Below are positions 23,191 to 33,973 of a stretch of 64,000 nt of DNA, one piece after another. The translations under genes were made by a program, and so were the position numbers. The notes beneath the pieces are model-generated. The model was not told where the DNA came from. It ran no database searches and was given only the letters and a program-made list of their open reading frames with translations. Within the stretch, counting starts at the first letter, position 1. Each line of letters begins with the position of its first letter. Location: positions 8,599,493-8,663,492 of the forward strand of contig NC_133287.1 in NCBI RefSeq assembly GCF_005239225.2, written 5' to 3'. The stretch is from Populus alba. Lineage: Eukaryota > Streptophyta > Magnoliopsida > Malpighiales > Salicaceae.

Positions 23191-24630
23191 TGCTTCATTG
23201 ATGTTTTGTTTGGTTTAAAAAAAATTATTTTCATTGTTTAAAAGAATTAAAGCTTTGTAGATCAAGTTTGAAACTTGAAAAAATGTCAAGTCCTTTTTTT
23301 TTTTTGGATAAAATTAGGACATATTTGCATGGTAAGGGGAAGGGCTCAAGTCCTTTATTTTTTTTTCTTAAGGTCACTCATTTTTAAAAAAATTTTATCT
23401 TTATACATTACATTTATTTAAGATTTAACTTAATAATTTACTTTAGTTGCTTATATATAGGGTTCTTGTAACATCGATGAAAATCTTTAACACTCGGTTG
23501 ATTTTTGATTTTGCAAACTAAAATAAAATAATGTTGATATAAAACAACTAAGGCTCAAGAAATCAAAATTAAAACTAAAACAAATATAGTGGGCTAGGGT
23601 AAACAAGTATAATAACTTTGCTGGCTCGTGTATTACACACACCAACAAATAGATGCAAGTCACCATGATCTATAAATCGTATGTGACTTGTTAAGATGTT
23701 CAAATGCCATCTTTCTATCTATCTAATAAAAACAAAAAAAAATACTAATTTTCTCTCAAATCTCAACTATAGTGTCTCACCCTCTCGTGCTCTCACCAAT
23801 AGAATTTTGTTCATGAAAAAAATAAGCTGAGCATTTTGTTACACCGCTTATTGGAATGCAATATACTATTATGTTACTATTTTTTAATTCAATTTTAAGC
23901 AGTTTTAAGTTTTATTTAATCATATTTGTTTACATCCTTACATCCCTTAAATTTGTAGTTCTATTAAACTCCATAGATAATATTGTTGATAGCCCGAGTA
24001 AAAAGTTTTGCAAGTAGCAAGCAGTCAATGCAAGTAGCAAGAAGATGTTCATGGAAGTTATCGAAGTATATTTTTGAAAAGGTCAGCATTTTTTTTTCGA
24101 ATTTGAAATTTAATCCTAAAAAAATATGGACTTGAAATTAAAGTGAATCCATGATATATAGGCAGCGGGTACACCAAACAAAACCTACCTCTTCTTCACC
24201 TTGAGGACGGCACATCTAGTCATAAGAAGGTGAAGTGACCTTTAACTAGTTTAGGCATTCGGTGATGTTGACGTGAAATTTAAAAACATATTATAAATTA
24301 TTTATTGAGGCCCGAAATGTTATCAATTTTCTAAGAATCCATCCGGCATACTGCAAACAAAAAAAAAAGAAAAAAAAAAGCAAGGGATAATGTTTTTTGT
24401 TTTTTTATGTCGACATCAGTTTAGTCTTGCTGGCTAGCCAGATCTAAATTGTTTCAACACGAATATAAATGCTCCTTTAATAGTAGTAGTGTAGGTTATC
24501 TAAACTTTGAATTAAAAAAAAAAATGACTACAGACGTCATATAAAAAAGAGTTAGTGATTAATAAAGAACAATGAGAAAAGATTATTGAGTCTGGCTGGT
24601 CAGCTATACCTAAAAAGTTTTAGGCCTAAC
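23191..24630. other. Gene-free AT-rich stretch
   Basis: T- and A-rich intergenic DNA without long frames or recognisable repeats. Poly-purine and poly-T runs are common. Confidence 0.5.
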
Positions 24631-24639
24631 TCGGCAACT

Positions 24640-26155
24640 TTTTTTTTTTTAAGATATTTTTAATTTATTTTCTTTTCTTTTCAATTTTTTTTATATAATA
24701 AAAAAGAAATAAATTGATGGGATATTTTTAATATTGTATAAAAATTAGGTGATGATAATTTTTTTCATGTTTTTGCATTTTAAAAATACTTTTAAAAAAA
24801 TTTGAATTTTTTATTTTATTTTTTTCTGTAATTCAAATTAATATTTTTTGATATTTTGTATTATTTTAATGTGGTAATATGCAAATAAATTGTAAAAAAT
24901 AAAATAATATTATCTCAATATATATATATATATAAAAATATTTTAAAAAATAACCATTACGTAATAATATAATAATTAACATATTGGTTTGCGCTCCGCA
25001 GCAGGTTAATAATAATATTTTTTTAAATGTAAAAATTCTTGATTTGTGTTAAAAGCATAGAATATATTTGCACCATAATCATCTTCAAATAAAATATTTT
25101 CTATAGTAGTATCATGGATAGCGTATAGCAGAGTAATGCTTAATACACTGGCAATTAACTTATTTCCTTTTTTTTTCTTTTAAGATATTTCTAATTTTAT
25201 TTTTTTTCCTCTTCAATTTTTTTTGTTTCCTTTTATTTAATTTTTTTCCATACTATAAAGAGAAAATAAATTGATGGGATTTTTTTTATATTGTACAAAA
25301 GTTGGGTGATGATAAATGTTTTTTCATTTGAGGTTGGGTTGAATTTTCTTATTAAAGCATGTTTTTTTTTTGTGTTTCAAAAATGCTTTTAAAAAATTTG
25401 ATATTTTTTATATTTTTTTCTTTACTCCAAATTAATATATTTTTTTTTATGTTTTTGTATTATTTTGATGTGATGATATAAAAAATAAAATTTAAAAATT
25501 AAAATAATATTATCTCAATATATTTTTTTAAAAAAAATATTTTAAAAAATAAATGTTACGTAATAATATAATAACTATCATATTGGTCCGCGCTTCGCAG
25601 TGGGTCAATAACAATTTTTTTTTTCAAATGTAAAAATACTTGAGTTGGGTTAAAACACGAAATGTATTTGCACCATTATCATTTTCAAATAAAGTATTTT
25701 CTACAATAACTCCATAAATAGCGTATAGCAGAGAAACGTTCAATACACCAGCAACTAATTTCTTTCCTTTTATTTTATTTTTCCTTTTAAGATATTTCTA
25801 ATTTCAATTTTTTCCTCTTTATTTTTTTTTTCTTTTATCTTATTTGTTTTCCATACTGTAAAGAAGAAATAAATTGATGAGACTTTTTTTTAGTTTATAC
25901 AAAAGTTTGGTGATGATAAGTTTTTTTCATTTGAGGTTGGGTTGAATTTTCTTACTAAAGTATGTTTATTTTTGTTTTGCAGAAATGCTTTGAAAAAAAA
26001 TTAATTTTTTATATTTTTTTTCTTTACTTCAAATTAATATTTTTTGATGTTTTTGTATTATTTTAATGTAATGATATAAAAATTAGATTTTAAAAAATAA
26101 AAAATATTATCTTAATATATTTTTTTAAAAAATATGTTAAGATATTTTTGTTTTT
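24640..26155. repeat. Tandem repeat, ~590 bp unit, about 2.5 copies
   Basis: Units begin near 24640, 25180 and 25775. Shared blocks in order: 'aaataaattgatgggat', a 'gttgggtgatgataa' block, a MITE-like AT-rich core, 'cgctccgcagcaggttaa' (24990) or 'cgcttcgcagtgggtcaa' (25592), 'atttgcaccataatcat', and 'atagcgtatagcagag'. The third copy is cut off near 26155. Divergence is visible, so the array is old. No coding potential. Confidence 0.8.
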
Positions 26156-26159
26156 TTAG

Positions 26160-26290
26160 GATATTGGGTTTGGCTCCGCAAAGACCCAAGGCCATTGGAT
26201 TTGAGGATATTAAGTCCGACTCTTGTAAGACCCAAGGTTATTGAGTTCGACTTTGTAGACAGACCCAATGATTTTGAGCCTGGCAGCATA
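26160..26290 (+). repeat. 33-bp minisatellite, locus 1
   Basis: Three to four degenerate units with the phrase 'agacccaaggttattgag' spaced by 33 bp (clearest at about 26227-26290). The same family recurs at about 27190-27300 and 30565-30700. The open frame across it (26195-26377) is a by-product of a period divisible by three. Confidence 0.65.
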
Positions 26291-27135
26291 GTCTTACCCA
26301 ATAAAAATATGCTAAAAACTTCACAAAATCATGAAAATACAAGTGAAGCCTCCATTTTTGTATTGAGAAGCAAATAAATAAATACATGAACCTGTCATTA
26401 TAGAGATCAATGTCGACCTCAGGTCTTGAAACTTTGAGAAAACCCATGTTACATCACGAAAACTCTAAAAAACTATGCAATATCACTAAAGATCGAGCCT
26501 GAAATTTTATTCATGATCCAAATCCCAAGAACTTAAAATTTCCGCACAGATTATCAAATTAAAACTACACCAATTCATGAAATGAAACAAGCAATTGAAA
26601 TTTTCTCAATGGCTCAACTCTTATTTGGCATCATCATCGGCTAACTTCAATTTACCCCCCAAGACTTTTACCATAATAATAATAATAATAAAAAAAAAAA
26701 AAAACGAACACACAAACAAGCATGCTTCCTATTTCCACAAGACAAAACCATTAAAAATCAAAACCAGGCCATATGTGACCGGAAACAAAACAACTTCTTC
26801 TAACATAAATTATTCTTAACTCCAAGTTTCAAGCACTTAAGTATTTCCACCCAAAAACTCGAGCATTCAACACAAGACCCTCACATCGATTAATACTTAG
26901 CCTTCAACCTCAACAAACTCATCTCTGTATGTCAAACCTTAAGTAAAGTTATTTTTTTTTTCTTTCTATTTTAACGAATATAAACACTCAGATATACATG
27001 ATAATAATCTTCATAAGGTTACAATAATAACATTCATTACCATGCATCATTAAGCACCCGACCAGTAAAGCATGGACTTTTAGCAAACAAGTAAAGGACA
27101 AAGGAAATAAATGACACCTATGAGACTTTGATAAG
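26291..27135. other. Gene-free stretch, possibly old LTR sequence
   Basis: Mixed-composition DNA with a short (AAT)n/poly-A at about 26671-26704. No protein-like frame and no clear element ends. Confidence 0.35.
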
Positions 27136-27189
27136 TTAAGGATTTGAGACCCTTTTATTTTCCATCAAAATCTCCACCAGTTCGGTAGC

Positions 27190-27300
27190 TAGACTCAAGG
27201 CCATTAGATCTCGCTTCGCTGCTAGATCCAAGGTTATTGGATCTGGCTTCGTATCCATACTCATTGCTATTGGATCTGGCTCCACAATCAAACTCAATGT
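27190..27300. repeat. 33-bp minisatellite, locus 2
   Basis: Three to four units ('ctagatccaaggttattgg' and variants) at a 33-bp period. On the minus strand they read as an 11-residue repeat of the EPDPIAMSM / KPDPITLDL type, inside a 63-codon frame (27136-27327) with no other features. Probably non-coding. Confidence 0.7.
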
Positions 27301-28999
27301 ACTTAAAATATTCACTATATTATTCATATTTTTTTAAAAAAAAATTAAAATTAAAATGTTTATTGACCCGCTGCGGAGCACAGACAACTATGTTAGTTTG
27401 AAATGATTTAACAAGGCCTAAAATGTTAACAATTTTCTTAGAATCTAACTAGCATACTGAAAAAACAAAAACAAAATCATGTTTTATCTAAGACATAAAC
27501 TAATATAAGCTAATTAAAAGCAAAACAAATTGAAATTCTAAAACATAATTAGGAAATAAATTTGAAAATAAAAGAATCCTGAACAATAACCTATAAATCT
27601 AATTTATGTATGAAAACAATCTCAATTTGTTATAGCTAGTTAGCCCACAATAAAATTGGACTTGTAGATCATGCTGGCCAAATTCCAGTTCAAAAAATTA
27701 AAAAATCATGTCTGTTTTTATTAAAAAACTTATTTAACTCATCTAAATTAAACTTATTGATACTTGTCCCATGTTAAAACCCCACGTTTTAATTTTTTCT
27801 AAAAACTTATGTTTCATTTTTAAAAACTAAAATGATTTATGATTTTTTAGCCTTAAATTAAAATTGATATAGGTAAAAAGAAATTCAACTTTTTTCTTTA
27901 ATATATTGTATGCTAGATGATGGATGATGATGTCCTAAAATATTCAAGTAGCTTAAGAACAATGTTTATGTATTGGATAATCGGTTAATTTTAGCTCTTG
28001 CAAACAGATTCATTCTCTCAAACCAAGATATTTGGTACTTGGTAAGCCAAGAAGACTGGTGGCTAATATCTGCAAAAGATCTTTTTGATAGATTTGAGAA
28101 CTCTCATATGTTTAAGTAAGTATCTTTGTAAAAAGAGATTAAAATGATATTTAAGATAAAAATACTCTGAAAATATATATACAGTAGGGAATGAAGATTC
28201 TTAGAATCTAACTAGAATTTGTGTTGAAATCTGCTTCTGTTGCTGTCACAATTCTATTGTAATATCAACTATGTTTCAATTTAGACTTTGATTCTGACTT
28301 GGTTTCTTGTAATATCCGACCATCCCAACTATACTCTTTCATTCATTACATGTTAAAGGCTTGATCTACACATTTTTTGGATCCTAAGGCTCACCATTTT
28401 TATGTCAGATTCTCAGCCGTATTGGGATACTCGGCACCATTAGTTTCCGGATCAGATCAGGGGACCCATTTCGACCAACTAGATTATGTCCGGATTCTGT
28501 CCTTCAAAACAATTTTATCTGACTTTGAGTTTTTCATGAAAGTTGTAGTCCTAAATGTGTAGATGAATTTGAGTTTTTGAATCACCTGATTTCGATATCA
28601 TAAGCTAAAGATATTCTTATTTGAATATCTAGTGTGAAAACAAAGAATCCTGCTGTGAGAAGGATTCTAACCTGAGTTTGCAGGTCTGATTCAAAGTCCA
28701 AATAAGATCGGATGTTTGCTCATAATACCTTTCTAAAAAGCCTTTTATGTCTATTTCAACTTAGATTAAACCCACATTCTCATTCTGGAACTCTAACTTA
28801 GCACAAAACCTGTCACAAGAAACTAGATCCAAAACCTAAAATACAGAATTTCTTATATTGTAGTGATTAATTCAGGAAGTCTCTTCTGCATGCCAAACTC
28901 ATAAAAATAAATTCTAATCAACTCAAATAAGTTCAAAATACTTTTAAAAACATAGTGTAAAAGAAATAAAAATGTATATATATTCTGCACTTATCACAG
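27301..28999. other. Gene-free stretch with LTR-like segment
   Basis: The 28340-28760 part has a mixed composition and phrases such as 'catgaaagttgtagtcc' and 'gaatcacctgatttcgat', which I associate from memory with LTRs of plant retrotransposons. No gag or pol and no defined ends. Confidence 0.35.
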
Positions 29000-29521
29000 G
29001 TCCTGGGGATATTAAAGATCAGTTTTATCGTTACTTATTGTTGGAGGCAGAGAGGAGATTAGAGTTGGAGTTGATTATCAAGAACAAGTCACGGTTTGTT
29101 CTTGCGCAAACAAGCTCTGGAAACAAGCATGCTTTGGAAGATGTTCTTGGTGCTCCGAATGTCATGAACTTGATTAAAGACATGCACTAAAGCAGCACAA
29201 GAGATCCGAGACCTCAAAGATTTCTCTGGCATGCTTTTGAATGATTCAGCTCGAGCATGCTGTGGGCCGAAGCACGTTGAGGTTGGACATGAAGAATATA
29301 TGGCTACACAAACACTTCTCATCACAGATGATCCTTTCAGGAATGCTGATATACCGACGAGGCGAAAGCTTGCCCATCTAGTTAAATCAGTGAAGGATTC
29401 AGGGGGCACTGCTCGTATATTTTCATCAATGCACGTTTCAGGAGGGCAGTTGGCACTGTATTCCGGCATCGCTGCAGTTCTTCGATTTCCTCTGCCGGAC
29501 CTTGAACATATTGAGGTGTAA
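29000..29521 (+). pseudogene. PEL1: Pelota (Dom34) gene fragment, frameshifted
   Basis: Begins after a splice-acceptor-like 'cttatcacag' and encodes the central and C-terminal eRF1-like domains of Pelota, the ribosome-rescue factor that works with Hbs1 on stalled ribosomes. Recognisable blocks are [54 protein letters not shown] and [13 protein letters not shown] just before the TAA. The N-terminal Sm-like domain, with the residues that enter the decoding site, is missing. A 4-base insertion (ATGC) near 29182 shifts the frame and creates a TAA at 29188-29190. The acceptor suggests a DNA-level copy of the last exon and not a retrocopy. It is non-functional as it stands. Confidence 0.88.
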
Positions 29522-31060
29522 TGAACAAAGGTTGTTTCTTTGGGTTTAAATTGCATAATTTATATCTGTCCAGTTACTCAATCAGGCAAATGGTTAATGA
29601 TCTCAAAATTGCACCACTATTTTTAGATAAATTAATCATTCTTTTTCTGATATCTTCTTATTTTCTAACCAAAACACGAGCTTGAGACTGCTCCATTGCT
29701 GATAAGTTGTTTCATGTTATAGTGCTCGCATCATACATGGCGTGGCAAAATTAAAAACAGAGGAAGCAATGAAAAGTGATACCGGATGTTAGAGAGACAC
29801 CCTTCGATGAGACAACGAGGTGTATAGGCTCGTTAGTATTTCGAAGTATAATCCTATTTGATTGAGATGGTAACTAGCACTCTATCCATGTTTCGTTTCA
29901 AGTATAATCTCAGATTAATTTTTAATACAAGAAAAGAAAGCATTTGTCTTATGAATGTATTTTTGAGTATTCTGATTTTTTTTAATTAAGAAATAAAATG
30001 GTATTTTTATATTTAACAAAATAAATTAAAAAACACAAGAAATTATAAATAAAAAAAGAATTATCAACGATAATTAAATAATCAAGTGGGAAGCTAATCT
30101 TTTCAAATAAATAGAATGTTCTATTAGTACATCTCTACAAACCTACATAATATATAACATAATATCATATTAATTCATTAAAAGTTTTAATTTATTGAAT
30201 AGAATGTTTTATAACTTCTCCGCAAACCTATATAACATATAATAATTTAATTTACTATTTTATTTAACATACTTATATAAATATTATATATTTTCTTGAA
30301 GAATTATATTTATAAAGCTATTAGTAATGCACCTTCCATCGACCAATTATTATAAGAATCCAAATCGAAAGTAATTTAAGGAAAATATGTTAAAACATTT
30401 CGGGGTCGGGGAAGTTCTTCTGTAATGAAAATTCGTCTGGAATGAAGCTATTAACAAAGGAGAGGTTCTGATGAATCATTGTATTTTGTACTAAAGTTCA
30501 TTCACTTAAAATGCCCATGGATTGGATGCATGGAATGGATACACAGGCAGAGAGAAAGACAGCAAGATGCTAGACCCAACTTTCTTGGGCTTGGCTATGC
30601 GATAGGCCCAAATATTTGTGGGTTTGACAAGATACTAGACTCAACTCTTTTAGGTTTGGTTAAGTGCTAGACCCAGATGCTTTTGGATCGAGAGTGATAC
30701 TATAGACTCAAGATCCTTGAGTCTATAATCATCCCAGACCCTAACGTACAATCAGGGAACTAAGGTTAGCATTCTTTTACACCCTAGTTGTGTAAAAATC
30801 CTCTAAGATAGTGTTTGGTTACTGTTCTGGAATAAAAGATACACAAACAATGGAGACATAAATGTGTTTAATTAAAGAGACTGAGACAGGGACATACAAA
30901 TAAATCTTTCTCTAGAACAGTTTAGGAGTGAATTTATGTACTTTCAAAACAAGAGGTACATAATAAACATGCTTCAGAGATAATATTTATTATTTTTTAT
31001 TCATTAAATATACTTTCAATTCCAAAATTGTTTAGGTAAGACATGTAAAGATAAAAATAG
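29522..31060. other. Gene-free stretch
   Basis: The first ~250 bp may be the old 3' flank of the Pelota fragment. AT-rich DNA follows, then the 33-bp minisatellite listed next. Confidence 0.4.
30565..30700 (+). repeat. 33-bp minisatellite, locus 3
   Basis: Four units of the form 'gatgctagacccaac...ttgggcttggctat' at a 32-33 bp period. Related in sequence to the loci at 26160 and 27190. Confidence 0.75.
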
Positions 31061-31950
31061 TTATTATCATAGTTTTAAAACCCAACTCGATGCTGATCCA
31101 GAGCAAAGCTCGGGTCACTAGTCAAGGCCTAGGTTAAGGATTGAATTGACCTAAGTTAACCTAAGAATAAAAGTAGTTATTATCATAGTTTTAAAACTCA
31201 ATTTAAAAGTTGACCCAAGGTAAGGGTGAGTCACAAGTGAGGTTAACTATTAACCTGAGTCAATATAAAAACAAAAGTGACTATTATCATAGTTTTAAAA
31301 TCAACTCAGGGGTCAACCTGGTATAAGGCCCGGGTCATGTGTCAAGAGGGTCATAATAACATAAAAGTGGTTATTATCATAGTTTTAAAACTTGATTCGA
31401 GACTCAACCAGGGGCAAGTCCCGATACATATATTAGGAGGGTCAACTTAAGGCAAGATCCCGAGGCATGAGTCAAGGGGTCAACCTGAGTTGATCCGGGT
31501 CAACGTAAGGATAAAATTTGTTATTATCATAGTTTTAAATTACAACTCATGGGTCAACCAGGGCAAGGCCTGAGACATATGTTAGGGGGCAACCCGAGTT
31601 GACCCAAATCAATATAAGGATAAAATTTGTTATTATTATAGTTTTAAAACCTAACTCGAGGGTTAACTAGGGCAAGGCCCGAGGCATGGGTCAGGGGGGT
31701 CAACCCGAGTTGACCAAAGTCAATGTAAAGATAACATTTGTTATTATCATAATTTTAAAATCTAACTCAAATATCAACCGAAGTAAGACCTGGGTAACAG
31801 GTTGGAAGGGTCAGCACGAGTTGATCAAGTCAAGGTATGGATATAAGTGATTATTATTATGGTTTTAAAACCTGATCTAAGAGTCAATCAGAAGTAAGGT
31901 TCAAGTTACGATTCGAGAGGGTCACCTCGGCTGACCCAAATTGTTTTTTT
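31055..31950. repeat. ~110-bp tandem repeat array, about 8 units
   Basis: The marker 'ttattatcatagttttaaaa' (or a close variant) occurs at 31061, 31177, 31281, 31371, 31521, 31630, 31741 and 31851, a usual spacing of 90-116 bp with one gap of 150. Each unit also holds a 'gggtcaacccgagttgacc'-type block and a 'caaggcccgag' block. The units are diverged. No protein frame. It resembles a local satellite expansion. Confidence 0.88.
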
Positions 31951-33446
31951 TTTTTTTTAAATAATCACAACAACCTTGTTTTGACCAATTTTGTTTTCAA
32001 AAAACTCAACGGGTTTTTTATCCATGTTTTATCCCAAGTTGACTTGGGTTTTTCACCTGGTCAGGTCAAGTTAATCCTTCATGTATTTTTTCTTAAACCA
32101 AGACCAGTCCAAGCCCTAGGTTAACCCGTCAAGTCAGTTCTGATTTTATAATTAGGGTTATTATAATATTATTAATTTCAACTCTCAATATAAACTAAAG
32201 TAAAAAAAATTAATTACTTTTTAAAATACATAAGTTTGTCAATAATACGTATTAAAGGTAAAATAAACTTTTTTATATTTTATTTCGTCTTATTCACCCT
32301 AACCAAATAAGATATAAAGACAATCATTTTGTTTTGTATATCACTACTAAATACAATTTTATCTCTATCTTAATTTTTTTTTTTTTTATCATATCTGCAC
32401 TATTTTTATCTCTTCCATCCCAGCAATCAAATGCAAGCATCATCAGGTTCCAATGTTGAACAAAATGAAGGCTATTTCAAGAGAACCTCAAATTTATTTT
32501 ATTGAAGATCAAATCTACTTATGCAATAGCAATAACTCATTTTGAAAAAAGTTCAAAATTGATTAAATTTATCTATTTATACCATAGTTTTACAAAAAAA
32601 GTCAAGGAAGAATTACTTTAAACATTTATTAATATATGAAGTGTAAATTTTTAGATACAAGAGAGAGAGTGTAATCTCCAAGAAACTTTAGGATGTTTAA
32701 GGTGAATTCTTTGAAAAGTTAATAATCCAAGACGTGTTTTGTAGAAAGCAATTCTTTGCTTTCTGGAATTGCTTTCTTTGAAAAGGATGTGATAAAAAAA
32801 CAGTAAAAACATTAGCTAGCGTGGATGGTACTAAAACGAGAGAAAGTGTGGATGATACTAAAATGAAAGAAAACTGTCAATCATGGGTTACTGTCAATCT
32901 TGGATTGGATGAAATATTTATAAGTGCTTGTTTGATTAAAGTGTGATTACGGTTGTTTTTAGAATATTTTTTAGATTAAAATATATCAAAATAATATTTT
33001 TTTTATTTTTATTTTTTAAAAATTATTTTTGAGATCAATACATTAAAACGATCCAAAACATATAATAAATTAATTTTAATAATTGTTTTTTAAAAACACG
33101 GGTTGAACCACATTTCTAAACTCTTTCTTGATAAAAAAATCTTTTCAGTTTATTTGAGGTTTTTTTTTAATCCTTTCCCTAGTCAACTCAATATAAAAGA
33201 TACTAATAGTTGCTCAATATATTTATTAAATATATGGGTCCATTTTGTTTAATAACCGTAGATTAAATACCGAAATTAAAATCAAGGCAATTATACCAAT
33301 CAATTTGAGACTCTTCCAACCAAGAAATGAAAAATAAAATTAAACAAATTGTAAAGTAAAATCTATAATTTTTTTTTTTCATTTCCATTTACATAAATAT
33401 ATTCCATGGACCTGCTCTAAGAAAAGAAAGAATACTAAACACCGCA
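31951..33446. other. Gene-free stretch, 3' side of the membrane-protein gene
   Basis: AT-rich, with sequence related to the 110-bp array fading out by about 32160 and a MITE-like copy at about 32940-33110. No long frames. Confidence 0.45.
32940..33110 (+). repeat. AT-rich MITE copy
   Basis: Starts 'gtgtgattacggttgttttt' and contains the 'aaaattatttttgagatcaa' core shared with the copies at 12050, 17205 and 59390. Confidence 0.55.
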
Positions 33447-33893
33447 TCAACCTCCATGAACGGTTGACAAGACTCCACATATTGCCTCCATCAATTGTTG
33501 GGAAATCATGACCATTGATGCCGGGACACTCATTGTAACAAGCAAAAGCATTCCTAGGGCCAAACTAGGCCTTGTATTCATCAAATGCAATTGCAAAAAC
33601 CCTAAAAACTTACATATAAACTCGTCGTAGGATGTATAGCACTGCTTCTCCCACTCCATCCACTCTTCTGGAGGCTCATAATTTCTCTCCGCCATTTTCA
33701 TTTCATGAATGCGTTTCCTCAGTGCAGGCATGCTTTCATCGACGAGCAACTCTCCATATCTCAGCCACTGATCTTGGGAGCTCTCTCTCCGAGAAGCGAG
33801 AACAACCGTGCCGCTTGACCTCTTACCACGCCCATATCTGCGTCTTTGTGGGAAAGAAGGAAGTAAGGAGGAGCAAAGAGGAGCTGACTCCAT
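33447..33893 (-). CDS. Small membrane protein, unknown plant family (paralogue 1)
   Basis: A single-exon 148-residue protein starting at a true ATG (33891-33893). The start is rich in Ser, Arg and Leu with few acidic residues (SSLLPSFPQRRRYGRGKRSS), which suits a plastid transit peptide. Next comes a conserved soluble part with LVDESMPALRKRIHEMKM, then EEWMEWEKQCY, then one hydrophobic segment at about 110-131 preceded by LMNTRPSLALGM. Two paralogues at 49739 and 61156 keep the same blocks, so these are real coding genes. I do not recognise the family or know its function. A TATA box lies about 75 bp upstream of the start. Confidence 0.85.
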   Translation of the reverse strand: MESAPLCSSLLPSFPQRRRYGRGKRSSGTVVLASRRESSQDQWLRYGELLVDESMPALRKRIHEMKMAERNYEPPEEWMEWEKQCYTSYDEFICKFLGFLQLHLMNTRPSLALGMLLLVTMSVPASMVMISQQLMEAICGVLSTVHGG

Positions 33894-33964
33894 TGCTAAA
33901 AAGCTTTTGATTGATCAAAGTAGATGAGAAAATGCGATGGACAAGTGCAAGGTTTTTGGTTCTG

Positions 33965-33973
33965 TATTTATAG
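33965..33973 (-). promoter_or_regulatory. TATA box of membrane-protein gene 1
   Basis: Minus-strand CTATAAATA, a near-perfect plant TATA box, about 72-80 bp upstream of the ATG at 33893. Confidence 0.7.

Noticed and set aside
29231..29521. A stand-alone 96-residue gene
   Set aside because: It is the in-frame C-terminal part of the Pelota fragment after the 4-bp insertion.
31055..31950. CRISPR-like regular repeats
   Set aside because: The units are long, diverged, contiguous and lack unique spacers; this is plant nuclear DNA.
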